DNA of 64,000 nt from Methanosphaera sp. BMS (GCF_003268005.1 NZ_CP014213.1:1426001-1490000); one strand, 5' to 3'; numbered from the stretch's first letter, positions 1 through 8,590 are shown. The notes: generated by a model from the letters alone, not told the origin. Numbers and translations: made by a program.

Positions 1-2
1 TA

Positions 3-50
3 ATAGGATTTTTAGCTATTGTATTGATAGATACTATAAGAAATAGATAG
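3..50 (+). CDS. 3' end of an upstream gene (partial)
   Basis: An open frame enters from the left edge and stops at TAG (48-50). Only about 15 residues are visible, a hydrophobic stretch followed by DTIRNR, which looks like the end of a last membrane helix with a basic cytoplasmic tail. The stop lies about 10 bases before the next start codon, and the ribosome binding site of that gene overlaps it, so the two genes probably form one operon. The product cannot be identified; a membrane subunit of the same transport cluster is plausible. Confidence 0.45.
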   Translation: MGFLAIVLIDTIRNR

Positions 51-60
51 GAGGCATTAG

Positions 61-681
61 ATGCATTTACCTGATGGAATAATTCCATTAAATCAAGCGA
101 TTGTTTACTGGATTATATCAATTATAATCATTTCGATAGTATTCTATAAATTCTCAAAGGATGAATATAAGGAAAAGACAACCGTTGAAATAGCAATATA
201 CTCTGTGTTTATGACAGTAATCTCTTCATTATCAATACCATCACCCTTGGGTTTACCAATACATTTTTTTACAATAGCATTACTAGTGTTTCTCATAGGC
301 CCTTATAATGCATGCTTCGTATCATTTATAAGTCTATTATCACAAGCACTACTTTTAGGTATGGGTGGTCTCACATCATTTGGTGCAAATTTCCTGATAA
401 TAGGAGTCGTTATTAGCATGTCCACCTATGTCATATACACCCTATTTGAAAAAATAAATAGGCAATATGCAATATTCATATCAACCATGTTTGGTATACT
501 GCTGGCAACGATAGGCCAAATAATAGTATTACTACTTAGTAAAACAACGACCCTAATGGCATTAGCATCAACATTAATACCCTTTTATTTATTCATTTCA
601 ATAGTTGAAGGAATATTAACAGTTATGATAGTCAATGCCATTAGCAAGATTAAACCGGAGCTGTTGAAAATAAAGATATGA
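61..681 (+). CDS. CbiM/NikM-like metal transporter substrate-binding membrane subunit
   Basis: This 206-residue protein is almost entirely membrane helices (about six) and begins MHLPDG. The N-terminal Met-His of the CbiM/NikM family helps coordinate Co2+ or Ni2+. Later segments such as GPYNACF and GGLTSFGANF are typical of the family. It is divergent from the second CbiM in this window (58504-59178): the SCSHPCG-type metal loop is replaced by a stretch with a single PIHF histidine. A strong AGGAGG lies 7 bases before the ATG. It heads a tightly packed operon without CbiQ or CbiO, so it either shares the energising module of the other cluster or works with the ExbB/ExbD-like pair downstream. 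The metal is unknown. Confidence 0.85.
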   Translation: MHLPDGIIPLNQAIVYWIISIIIISIVFYKFSKDEYKEKTTVEIAIYSVFMTVISSLSIPSPLGLPIHFFTIALLVFLIGPYNACFVSFISLLSQALLLGMGGLTSFGANFLIIGVVISMSTYVIYTLFEKINRQYAIFISTMFGILLATIGQIIVLLLSKTTTLMALASTLIPFYLFISIVEGILTVMIVNAISKIKPELLKIKI

Positions 682-691
682 GGTGTGAAAT

Positions 692-1174
692 ATGAACAAT
701 AGATTAATCAACATATTACTTATTCTCACAATATTAATGGCCAGCTTGACTGTGCTATCTGCTCATGGAGTAGATGTGACCAATGATAAGATGGTCATAG
801 CCGATGACAATAATGGCCAACAAGTAAAGGACATAGCGGATAAAGAAAACATTAATATTAGTGTATATAAGTTTACTTCCAAAGACGAAGTGGCTCATCA
901 ACTGGAACATATGTTAAATAATTCAAATAAACATATTCTTGTTGTAAGCTATCAGGATACTGCACAGGAATTTCTTAAAAGTCATCCGGAAGTATCCGAT
1001 AGACTGATTATTTTAAATCAATATGATGACAAGTCATTATCAGAAAATATGAAAAAAATAGCGGATAGTACAACCACAAATAGTATTGACTCAAACATAC
1101 TTATCATATCAGTTATGATAATAATCATAGTGTTAATGATAGGTGCTATACTACTATTAAAGAATAAAAAATAA
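692..1174 (+). CDS. two-TM protein with extracytoplasmic domain, CbiN-like topology
   Basis: A 160-residue protein with an N-terminal hydrophobic segment (about 5-24, signal or TM), an outside domain of about 105 residues, and a strongly hydrophobic C-terminal helix (about 134-156) ending KNKK. No family is recognised from sequence. The arrangement helix-outside loop-helix directly after a CbiM matches the layout of CbiN/NikN/NikL accessory subunits of nickel/cobalt ECF transporters, although the loop here is longer. The start is supported by GAGGTGTGAAAT just before ATG, 11 bases after the cbiM-like stop. A role as accessory or substrate-handling subunit is inference only. Confidence 0.75.
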   Translation: MNNRLINILLILTILMASLTVLSAHGVDVTNDKMVIADDNNGQQVKDIADKENINISVYKFTSKDEVAHQLEHMLNNSNKHILVVSYQDTAQEFLKSHPEVSDRLIILNQYDDKSLSENMKKIADSTTTNSIDSNILIISVMIIIIVLMIGAILLLKNKK

Positions 1175-1191
1175 AAAAAACGGAGATTACG

Positions 1192-1890
1192 ATGAATGTA
1201 ATAAGTGTAATATGGCAGATTAGTTTTATTTCTATGCTGCTTGCATTTGGAATCGAAGTGGGTATATCCTCAGGATTGAGTAAGTTAAACAGAAGATCAT
1301 TTATAATGATATGCTGTGCTTATTGTGGAGGTATATTCCTCTTAACCGAAATATTGTCCTTATTTCCAATAAGCCTTAGTGGTTTTTTAAGTGACTATAT
1401 TACGGTCATTTATGGAATTATGGCAATACTGATGATTGTTGGAGCATACAGGATAATTAAAAAATATAAAAACGATGACCATGTCTTCGATAGCATAAAG
1501 ATAGCTCATGGAATATCCATACCATGTTGTATATTCACCATGGCAATAAATATCATGGTTATACAACCAACTATTGAGTTATCAGTAAATAGGTTGAATC
1601 TTTATTCATGTGCATTGCTGCTGATAATTATGACCATTTGTTATTTAACGTCAAAATATATCGATATAATTAAAAAACCATATCCCATATTACTTAGTAA
1701 TTATATGCTACTGTTTGGTGAATATTTCATATTTACTGCATTATTCCTACCAAACATTTCAACTGCATTACAAAAAACAAGCAATATAACAATTTACTCT
1801 ATAGAGTACATGTTTATATTTATAATAATAGTTATTGGATTGATAATATTCGGTTTATTGTTGAATATTAGAAAATCGTTATTAAAATAA
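1192..1890 (+). CDS. DUF2162-like polytopic membrane protein, putative transporter
   Basis: A 232-residue protein with about seven hydrophobic helices. It carries cysteine pairs in or near helices (CCAYCGG near residue 41 and IPCC near residue 110). Length, helix pattern and neighbourhood match the DUF2162 family of predicted transporters, which in methanogens sits beside an MotA/ExbB homologue and a DUF2149 protein. The order here is the same. The substrate is not known; the thiols could bind metal, but this is inference. It is preceded by CGGAG and lies 17 bases after the previous gene, so it is probably cotranscribed. Confidence 0.75.
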   Translation: MNVISVIWQISFISMLLAFGIEVGISSGLSKLNRRSFIMICCAYCGGIFLLTEILSLFPISLSGFLSDYITVIYGIMAILMIVGAYRIIKKYKNDDHVFDSIKIAHGISIPCCIFTMAINIMVIQPTIELSVNRLNLYSCALLLIIMTICYLTSKYIDIIKKPYPILLSNYMLLFGEYFIFTALFLPNISTALQKTSNITIYSIEYMFIFIIIVIGLIIFGLLLNIRKSLLK

Positions 1891-1904
1891 AAGGAGGCTA
1901 ATAT

Positions 1905-2552
1905 ATGAATACGACTATACCCTATACAAATTTAATCACAGGAACTATGGATGTTATAAGTCAAAGTTTAACCATACCTGTTTTAATAATATTGTCCATA
2001 ATGTTTATTATTACAGTAGTAATGCTGGGAATGGTTATATCTGAGTATACATCTAGAAAGAAGGTTTCTGTTGAAACGATAAGCAATTTAATATATGATA
2101 TCAATAATGCCACTTCAATAAATGAATTGGATGCAATTGTCAGTAATTGTCAATTACCCCAATCACAAAAAGATGTTTTGAACAGGATAATAGAATCAGA
2201 TTCGCTTACTGAAACATCCCGTGAAGCATTGGCCGGAAGATTGGTCGAAACAGAAGAGGAAAAAACAGAAAATACCCTTCAAAAAACAGACATCATAACA
2301 AAAATTGGTCCGACACTTGGACTTATGGGAACGTTGATACCAATGGGTCCTGGACTTGCCGCTTTAGGAGCAGGCGACATTACAACCCTTGCCCAGTCAC
2401 TGACAGTGGCCTTTGATACTACGATTGTGGGAATAGGCTCTGGTGCTTTGGCATATGTACTTTCAAAGGTACGCAGAGGTTGGTACGAACATTACCTCTC
2501 TGATTTAGATGCACTGACTGATGCACTGCTTGATAAGATGGGGAGATTATAA
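1905..2552 (+). CDS. MotA/TolQ/ExbB-family proton channel subunit
   Basis: A 215-residue protein with one N-terminal helix (about 20-45), a cytoplasmic acidic helical region, and two C-terminal helices. The segment GPTLGLMGTLIPMGPGLAAL followed by LTVAFDTTIVGIGSGALAYV is the classic ExbB/TolQ signature. In this family five channel subunits surround an ExbD/TolR/MotB pair and convert proton or sodium flow into mechanical work. The next gene, an ExbD-like protein, overlaps its stop by one base (TAATG), implying coupled translation in equal context. An AAGGAGG precedes the start. What it drives in a cell without an outer membrane is unknown. Confidence 0.9.
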   Translation: MNTTIPYTNLITGTMDVISQSLTIPVLIILSIMFIITVVMLGMVISEYTSRKKVSVETISNLIYDINNATSINELDAIVSNCQLPQSQKDVLNRIIESDSLTETSREALAGRLVETEEEKTENTLQKTDIITKIGPTLGLMGTLIPMGPGLAALGAGDITTLAQSLTVAFDTTIVGIGSGALAYVLSKVRRGWYEHYLSDLDALTDALLDKMGRL

Positions 2553-2887
2553 TGGTTAGAAAAAAATCAAGACGCAGAAATGCTCATCATGAGGAAGATC
2601 CAATGTCTGGTACTGCCAACTTGGTTGATGCCATGCTGGTATTGGCTGTGGGATTTTTGATTTTTGTTGTAATAAGCTGGAACATGCAAAGCGTTGTATT
2701 TTCAGATATGACACAGGACCAAAAACAGGAGGTAATGAATAAAATGAAGGACGCCTCTGAAATTACTCAAGGCCAGGAACTGGATGACACCCCCCAAAAC
2801 ATTAACAGTTCAGGTAGCGGTTATCATGAGATGGGAAAGGTTTACAAGGACTCCAATACGGGTAAGCTGATTATGGTTGAAGGTTGA
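2552..2887 (+). CDS. DUF2149 protein, ExbD/TolR-like stator partner
   Basis: A 111-residue protein with a short basic N-terminus, one membrane helix (about 23-44) and an outside tail. The helix begins NLVDAMLVLAVGFL, closely resembling the ExbD/TolR helix PFVDVMLVLLI, with Asp26 where ExbD has its essential proton-carrying Asp. The ending YKDSNTGKLIMVEG is typical of DUF2149. Translation is coupled to the ExbB-like gene through a one-base overlap. The outside part (about 65 residues) is shorter than that of bacterial ExbD, so a TonB-like partner is not evident. Assignment as the stator partner is a strong inference from helix sequence plus context. Confidence 0.85.
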   Translation: MVRKKSRRRNAHHEEDPMSGTANLVDAMLVLAVGFLIFVVISWNMQSVVFSDMTQDQKQEVMNKMKDASEITQGQELDDTPQNINSSGSGYHEMGKVYKDSNTGKLIMVEG

Positions 2888-3150
2888 AGAAAACTTCAGC
2901 AATTTATATTAACAAGACATTACTCTTAACATACACTTTTAAATATGTGAACTTAAACAAATATAACTAATTCACCCCCCTTTCTTTTATAAATAATCAT
3001 CAATTAACTAAGCATCAAATAAACAATGATTAACCAATGTTCATTCTATGAAAAATTGAATTAATCAGATTTCTTTAAAAAAAAAGCATAACTATTAATC
3101 CATTGAAAAATAAACATTTACATAGTAATAACTAATGGAGGAAAAGATTT

Positions 3151-4617
3151 ATGTCCGAAAGTGTTAAATGGAACAGTACATTAAGCTTTCTGTTAGCAAT
3201 GATTGGTTCGGCCGTTGGACTTGGTAACATATGGAGATATCCATATATAGCATACACCAATGGTGGTGGAGCATTTCTGATACCCTATATCATATCAATT
3301 TTATTAATGGGACTGCCATTATTGTTTATCGAATACGGGGCAGGATATAAATTTAAAGCAGGTATAACCAAAGTATTCAGAAAAATCAATGAGAAATATG
3401 AATATTTGGCATGGTATATTCAGTTAGTGCCGTTTTTTATAATGACATATTATTCATGTATTGTCGCATGGGATTTACTTTATATCCCGGCAAGTATAAC
3501 TAAAAGTTGGGGTTCAAATCCGGATAATTTCTTTACAAACGTAATTTTGAACAATATCGATGGATTTTCTGGATTTACAAGTATTTCATTATATGTGCTG
3601 ATTGCATTAATATGTATCTGGGTTATTGCATGGTTTATTTCTCATAAAAATATCAATGATGGTCTTGCAAAGGCCAATAAAATACTCATACCATTATTAT
3701 TTGTTATAATGATTTTTATAGTATTTTACGCTTTAAACCTACCTGGTTCTATGATTGGGGTAAACCAATTTATCACACCGGATTGGACATCGATAACCAA
3801 GCTGGACATATGGTTAGCGGCTTTTGGTCAAATATTCTTCTCACTTAATCTTGGTTTAACGATTGTACTGGCCTATGCCAGTTATTTACCGGATGACGTG
3901 GATATTCCAAGAAGTGCCCTTAGGGTAGCAGTTGCTAACTGTGGCTTTGAAGTCTTTACGGCATTTGGAGTATTTGGTATTTTAGGTTATATGAGTTCAA
4001 CCAGCGGCATAGCATTAAATGAACTGGTTACACAAGGAACAGGTCTGGCATTTGTAGCATTCCCACAAGTATTTAACACGATGGGAATTATGGGTAACAT
4101 AATAGGATTTTTATTCTTTTTATGCATATTATTTGCAGGTATAACCTCAACAATATCATTAATTGAGCCTGTGACCCTTTCAATTACAAATAAGTTTGGT
4201 TCCGATAGACGACATATTGTCAGCTTAGTTTGTATTGTTGGATGTGCAGTATCACTCATTTATTGTACTAGCTGTGGAAGTACTATCATAGGACTGTTTG
4301 ATGGATTTTTAAGTCAATTCGGATTACTTCTGAATGCACTTTTAGAAATAATCATCATCGGATGGATTTATGGTGTGGATAATCTTATGGACGATCTAAA
4401 TAAGAACGCCACCATATTACGTTTAGGTAATGAATGGAAATTCATGATTAAATATCTGATTCCTGCAATTTTAACAGTATTATGGCTTTCAGGTATGAAA
4501 GAACTGCTTACTTCAGGCGATGTATTTGCTTTAACCGTACAGTCAATACTCATAGCATTATTGATTATATTACCGGCCATTCTTACAAAGCTACCGGCAA
4601 AAGTTGATGATTATTAA
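3151..4617 (+). CDS. sodium:neurotransmitter symporter family (SNF/NSS) transporter
   Basis: A 488-residue protein with about 12 helices. The first helix contains AMIGSAVGLGNIWRYPYI followed by NGGGAFLIPY, the hallmark of the NSS family (LeuT type), where unwound helix 1 binds substrate and Na+. Family members import amino acids or related compounds with sodium. The exact substrate cannot be read from sequence. ATGGAGG lies about 12 bases before the start. The gene is separated from the upstream operon by 263 bases and has its own leader, so it is probably a single transcription unit. Confidence 0.92.
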   Translation: MSESVKWNSTLSFLLAMIGSAVGLGNIWRYPYIAYTNGGGAFLIPYIISILLMGLPLLFIEYGAGYKFKAGITKVFRKINEKYEYLAWYIQLVPFFIMTYYSCIVAWDLLYIPASITKSWGSNPDNFFTNVILNNIDGFSGFTSISLYVLIALICIWVIAWFISHKNINDGLAKANKILIPLLFVIMIFIVFYALNLPGSMIGVNQFITPDWTSITKLDIWLAAFGQIFFSLNLGLTIVLAYASYLPDDVDIPRSALRVAVANCGFEVFTAFGVFGILGYMSSTSGIALNELVTQGTGLAFVAFPQVFNTMGIMGNIIGFLFFLCILFAGITSTISLIEPVTLSITNKFGSDRRHIVSLVCIVGCAVSLIYCTSCGSTIIGLFDGFLSQFGLLLNALLEIIIIGWIYGVDNLMDDLNKNATILRLGNEWKFMIKYLIPAILTVLWLSGMKELLTSGDVFALTVQSILIALLIILPAILTKLPAKVDDY

Positions 4618-4927
4618 TCATCAACTCTTTACTATTTTTGAATATTTTATTATAATAATTTTCCAAATTTTTACAGATTGTTCTAGTTAATACAAATCAT
4701 CACATTCAAACGATTGTATTGAAATAATGGCAAAGATTTAATATTATCCTACATATAAAAAGTAATATATCACATGATGAGAAAGAGAAATTAACAAAAA
4801 AGATAAATCTAACTTGAGAATACTATTTTCAATAGATTAATTTAGTAGTAATAATATAGATAATTAACAAGAAGATAATGATTTTTTCATTATAAAAGAC
4901 ATGAAAAATAATTAACGGAGAGATTAT
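4618..4927. other. AT-rich intergenic region, no gene seen
   Basis: These 310 bases follow the symporter stop with a T-rich stretch that could end its transcript, and then run into the leader of the 4928 gene. A ribosome binding site (CGGAGAG) sits about ten bases before the next ATG. I see no reading frame of convincing length, no RNA fold and no repeat. Confidence 0.6.
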
Positions 4928-5323
4928 ATGGAAATAAATAATATATTAGATGCATTGATGATGGACGGCGTTGAGGAAATAGTGCAATATTGTAACTGTA
5001 CATATGAAGGTGAAACCCTTGAATTCAGATTGATTAATGATGACATTGGCGTTATTGATGAAATAGAATACAAAGTTGAAGATGAATGGATAATGGATTA
5101 TGACATTGAAAATGCAAATGACAATGTTAAATTAATAATTGACGCTATTGAAAAGGCTCCTTTTGAAGTATTTCATAAAAGCGATGTAGGTGCAAAGTTA
5201 AAGTTAAATCATGAAAGCATTAAGCCACAGAACATTCCAAATCATCTAAAAACTGAGTTTTATGTTGATGAAAACGGACCTATCGAGTTTACACTAGAAA
5301 AGAATGTAATACAACTTGATTAA
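4928..5323 (+). CDS. hypothetical acidic protein
   Basis: A 131-residue soluble, strongly acidic protein with no signal peptide or membrane segment. I do not recognise a family. It starts with a short helical stretch, contains YCNCTYEGETLEF and alternating beta-type segments, and ends IEFTLEKNVIQLD. A good ribosome binding site (CGGAGAG) and normal base composition support it as a real gene. It is monocistronic and convergent with the small zinc-ribbon gene on its right. Confidence 0.7.
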   Translation: MEINNILDALMMDGVEEIVQYCNCTYEGETLEFRLINDDIGVIDEIEYKVEDEWIMDYDIENANDNVKLIIDAIEKAPFEVFHKSDVGAKLKLNHESIKPQNIPNHLKTEFYVDENGPIEFTLEKNVIQLD

Positions 5324-5388
5324 AATACAGTTATCATTTATTCAAAAAATTAACACTAATAATTGTTATTAAAAAAAGAGATATTAGG

Positions 5389-5601
5389 TTATTGTACACC
5401 TAATTCTTCTGCTAGTTTATCCAGCATTGACTTTGAGTTTTCCTCTTTTTCTTTTATTTTTCTTAATTCAGGCGGCAGAATCAAATGCAATCCGCATTGA
5501 GGACATTTTACGTTTTGTCCACCACAGCCCATTCCACAGTCGCAGTCTCCTGCTTGTGTGTGATCAAATTCACATCCGCATATGTCACATTTTAACATCA
5601 T
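5389..5601 (-). CDS. small Cys-rich zinc-ribbon-type protein
   Basis: About 70 residues starting MMLKCDICGCEF. Cysteines lie as CDICGC, CDCGMGC and CPQC, enough for one or two zinc sites, followed by a charged helical tail ending EELGVQ. The open frame extends upstream through weak starts into the 3' end of corA, but ATGATG at about 5601 follows GGATGTGA and leaves 14 bases after the corA stop, so I chose this start. Function is unknown. It may bind zinc and a nucleic acid or protein partner, as similar small archaeal ribbons do. It is probably cotranscribed with corA. Confidence 0.72.
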   Translation of the reverse strand: MMLKCDICGCEFDHTQAGDCDCGMGCGGQNVKCPQCGLHLILPPELRKIKEKEENSKSMLDKLAEELGVQ

Positions 5602-5615
5602 AACTTTCACATCCT

Positions 5616-6533
5616 TTATAACCATCTTTTTCTTCTGAAATAGAGTATTGTTGTTGAAGTAATTAGAACACACAACAACAGCACTGAGGGATAACTCCAG
5701 TAGAAATCAAGCTCGGGCATGTATTTGAAGTTCATACCATACCATCCCACTATGAATGTTAAAGGTGTGAATGTCGTGGTTATTATAGTAAGTATTGTCA
5801 TGATATGGTTCTGTTTGATATCCAAGTGCATCTTGTATACATCCCTAACCTGCATTGTGTAATCCCTAATGGAGTTAGACATGTCTTTTAATCTTTCCAC
5901 CCTGTTCAGGAACATCCTAAAGTATCTTAGGTTATGTTCTTTGAAGAAACCATTCTCATTTTCTTCAAATACTTCCGCCAAATCCAACAGCTGTTCATAG
6001 TGGTTTCGTAAATCCCTTATATCAGCCCTGATATCGTTTACCCTTTTGGTTGTTATTTCCTCATCGTCAAATACTATTGCATCTTCCATTGCATCAAGTT
6101 CCTGTTCATATTCTTCCATTAATCTGAAGTCGTGTCTTATGATTTGATTCAGGAAGTCATATAGGAACCTTTCAAGACTTGGCAATCTCCATTTTTTTCG
6201 TCTTTTTATTTTTCGTATTATCTTTCTTGCTTCTTGACTATCATCAATGAATACTATTCCTTTTTCGTCTAATGCAAATGCGAATTTTATTTCTTCTCCT
6301 TGTATGTCATCCCTTTTGGGTATAAAAAATGTACCTGTAATCGAGTCGTAGTTTTCTTCTGCCTTTGTTACGTGAATATCTGTTGTTTTGGGTTCAAAGT
6401 CTATTCCCATTTTAAAGATATTTTTCTCTTTTTTCCATTCCTGTGAATTTATTAAAGCCACATATTGTTTGTTAGAGCTTAATAATTCCTCTTTGGTGCA
6501 GTTTTCTAAGGATTGTTCGATTATATAATACAT
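5616..6533 (-). CDS. corA: CorA family magnesium/divalent cation transporter
   Basis: A 305-residue protein with a long cytoplasmic N-terminal part, long charged helices (about residues 125-240), and two C-terminal helices. The loop between them is preceded by WYGMNF, the universal GMN selectivity motif of CorA channels, and the tail ends RRKRWL. CorA forms a pentamer that imports Mg2+ (some members Co2+ or Ni2+). The start follows GAGGTATAATA. The small zinc-ribbon gene lies just downstream on the same strand. Confidence 0.92.
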   Translation of the reverse strand: MYYIIEQSLENCTKEELLSSNKQYVALINSQEWKKEKNIFKMGIDFEPKTTDIHVTKAEENYDSITGTFFIPKRDDIQGEEIKFAFALDEKGIVFIDDSQEARKIIRKIKRRKKWRLPSLERFLYDFLNQIIRHDFRLMEEYEQELDAMEDAIVFDDEEITTKRVNDIRADIRDLRNHYEQLLDLAEVFEENENGFFKEHNLRYFRMFLNRVERLKDMSNSIRDYTMQVRDVYKMHLDIKQNHIMTILTIITTTFTPLTFIVGWYGMNFKYMPELDFYWSYPSVLLLCVLITSTTILYFRRKRWL

Positions 6534-7137
6534 TATTATACCTCATTGATAGACTCTGATATATTATATGTTTATCCTATTATAAGAAAATTTTGATTTA
6601 ATAACAAGGATATTTTAACCAAATCTTTTTGAAAAACAGGGTGTTTACTATATATAGTTATTTAGTATTATACTTTATACATTATTATCCAATTAATCCA
6701 CATTGCTTTTTATCCTGGATAAAATCCCCTAATTTCTTTTTCATTTTAAAGTACTTTACATAGAAAAAGTATATTACACAGTAAATAAAGTTTCATTTTC
6801 AACCAGATTATCATACCCCTACATTAACGTAAACAATAACTCTGTTATGAAATAAATGAAGTACCACTTCATAATTCTTTCATTAATACAACATCTGTAT
6901 TAAAAATAAGAAAATACACAAAAAAAGCATAAAATACTCAAACTAAGAACAATAAACAAAAATACCGAATACAAACACTAGAAACTAATTTATTTAACAA
7001 AACAATGACAACAAATGGTTTTAAAGAAGGATACGACAAAAGATCATTTAAAAGAACACGGCAAACAAAATAAAAATCCCCCCAAAAAATACATTAACTT
7101 GACATCATTGAAAAAATTTAATGAAAACTGGGGTGAT
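6534..7137. other. long AT-rich intergenic region
   Basis: About 600 bases without a convincing gene. It holds the corA promoter on its left side. A short hairpin of seven base pairs (ATGAAGT at 6856-6862 pairing with ACTTCAT at 6866-6872) is the only inverted repeat I noticed. A 22-codon frame near 7005 has no good ribosome binding site and is not called. The region ends in the promoter of the small membrane protein gene at 7258. Confidence 0.6.
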
Positions 7138-7191
7138 AAATATATATAGATATTAAAACATAGTAATAATTAGGAATTTAGGTATGTCTAA
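7138..7191 (+). promoter_or_regulatory. TATA box and candidate palindromic operator before the 52-residue membrane protein
   Basis: AAATATATATAG at 7138-7149 is a good archaeal TATA box, placing transcription start near 7170. Just downstream lies TTAGGTATGTCTAA (7178-7191), whose TTAG/CTAA arms resemble boxes bound by archaeal DtxR/IdeR-type metal regulators. The position right after the expected start site would suit a repressor. Operator identity is inference. Confidence 0.4.
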
Positions 7192-7257
7192 AAATATAAC
7201 TTTTTTATATTTTTCAACAATATAAGATTGAAAAAGAAATAATCAAGAGGTGATATA

Positions 7258-7416
7258 ATGGAAGAAACCAGTAGAAAGTCCCTGATTACGGCTATTGAAA
7301 TCGTATTATTATTAGTAATATTATACATCATAGCAGTATTTTTAACAGGATATCTGGAATCAATAGAAGGAGAAGTAATTGCAACTGTATTGAACGCACC
7401 CCAATTACTAATATAA
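7258..7416 (+). CDS. small single-span membrane protein (52 residues)
   Basis: This short gene has a near-perfect ribosome binding site (AGAGGTGATATA before ATG), its own TATA box and a normal TAA stop. The product begins with a short polar, basic part (MEETSRKS), has one membrane helix of about 22 residues (AIEIVLLLVILYIIAVFLTG) and ends with a short outside or inside tail. Nothing identifies its function. The dedicated promoter, long leader and possible operator suggest a regulated small membrane protein. It is convergent with the VOC-domain gene. Confidence 0.75.
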   Translation: MEETSRKSLITAIEIVLLLVILYIIAVFLTGYLESIEGEVIATVLNAPQLLI

Positions 7417-7466
7417 CTCCCAATAACCCCTTTATTTTTGAATTAACCTTTTTTTTGAAAAAAATA

Positions 7467-7805
7467 TCATTCTTGAATTATATTAATATCCACACCATCA
7501 TAATCACATAACGATAGAATAGAATTACCCTCAGTTATGGATTGCTTTTTATAGTCCACATCAAATTCATCCAATCTTTTTAACACATCTCCCATATCAT
7601 CTACAACAAAACCCACATTATTCAAGCCATATTCACCAGAGGAATCCTCAATCAACTCCAAATTTATATTTCCATCGGTTAACATGACAACAGAAATGCT
7701 GTCAGAATAATATTCATCCACAACATCCAAATCGAATATCTTTTTATAGAACTTCAAGGATTTTACAATATTTTTAACCTTAATTGAAGTATACTTAATT
7801 TTCAT
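7467..7805 (-). CDS. glyoxalase/VOC-fold protein
   Basis: About 112 residues with the single-module VOC (vicinal oxygen chelate) pattern: an N-terminal strand IKYTSIKVKNIVKSLKFYKK, a central NLELIED, then NVGFVVDDM and a final DYDGVDINIIQ. Members of this superfamily include lactoylglutathione lyases, dioxygenases and resistance proteins; the metal ligands are only partly visible (Glu in the ELIE strand), so an activity cannot be given. The frame also has a TTG five codons earlier, but ATG at 7805 follows TTGGATG and is preferred. It is divergent from the gene at 7878, about 70 bases away. Confidence 0.8.
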   Translation of the reverse strand: MKIKYTSIKVKNIVKSLKFYKKIFDLDVVDEYYSDSISVVMLTDGNINLELIEDSSGEYGLNNVGFVVDDMGDVLKRLDEFDVDYKKQSITEGNSILSLCDYDGVDINIIQE

Positions 7806-7877
7806 AATAACATCCAACAATAATCATTATAAATATGTATTTAAAAATAGTTATATATAATATTTGGAAGTAAATTT

Positions 7878-8561
7878 ATGACTAATAATAAAGAAGAATT
7901 AAAGTTAATCGTTAAGTGTACTGATGAAGTAAAGTACGGAAAATTATATGGACTGAATCAGGAAATACCCGAAGAAGAATTCGAAAAAGCTAAGAAATAC
8001 ATGACAAACTTTGCTCCTGCAGACTTTCCGGACATAATGAAAATAAGTGGCAATCCAAGAGGATGGATGTGTACCCATGATGATGCACCCAAAGTAGAAG
8101 AAGCTCTCAATATAACAGAAACACTTGCTAAAAGAGAGAAAGAACAGGCTGAAAAAAGCAAACATTATGATGAAAACAGAAAAATAAAAGAAGAAGCTCA
8201 GCTTAAGCTCGAAGAAATATTCTTCAGTGCATCACGACCAAAACAGAAACTGAACATCCTGTTAAAGGTAGCCGATGTTGTTTATGATCCGGCAAATAGC
8301 TTCAGGGACAACAGCTATTATGGTGGAGGTCATCTGTATATCATTCTTAAAAATAGCATATGGTATATCATGAACAATGGTAGGGAAGAAAACAATTGGA
8401 ACATCAACAACATTGAAATCGATAATGCTGGTGGAGCGGTAGGTTTTAAGGTTTCCTACTCGGATGAAGTGCATGATTTAATAAAGATTGTATCCGAAGA
8501 GAATATTTACTCTGGTGAAACTCTTAAAGAAGAGGATATGAATCTCAGTTGTGGTTTATAA
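7878..8561 (+). CDS. hypothetical protein
   Basis: A 227-residue soluble protein. The N-terminal part contains strands and an EEEFEKAKKYM helix with a WMCTHDD motif. The middle (about 80-115) is a highly charged predicted helix. The C-terminal half holds YYGGGHLYIILKNSIWYIMNNG and GAVGFKVSYSDEVHDLIK. I do not recognise a family. It starts after GGAAGT and ends inside a strong hairpin terminator. It shares a short divergent promoter region with the VOC protein, which may mean joint control. Confidence 0.7.
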   Translation: MTNNKEELKLIVKCTDEVKYGKLYGLNQEIPEEEFEKAKKYMTNFAPADFPDIMKISGNPRGWMCTHDDAPKVEEALNITETLAKREKEQAEKSKHYDENRKIKEEAQLKLEEIFFSASRPKQKLNILLKVADVVYDPANSFRDNSYYGGGHLYIILKNSIWYIMNNGREENNWNINNIEIDNAGGAVGFKVSYSDEVHDLIKIVSEENIYSGETLKEEDMNLSCGL

Positions 8562-8590
8562 AAACCACAAAAGAATCCTTTCTTTTTTTT
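8549..8590 (+). terminator. hairpin-plus-T-run terminator overlapping a stop codon
   Basis: TTGTGGTTT (8549-8557) pairs perfectly with AAACCACAA (8562-8570). The four-base loop holds part of the TAA stop of the 7878 gene, and a T-rich tract ending in eight T follows (8579-8590). It would stop the + transcript before the convergent gene at 8641. Confidence 0.6.

Noticed and set aside
6856-6872. Seven-base-pair hairpin in the long gap before 7258
   Set aside because: Too short and isolated in AT-rich DNA to assign a function; no T run or gene end is adjacent.
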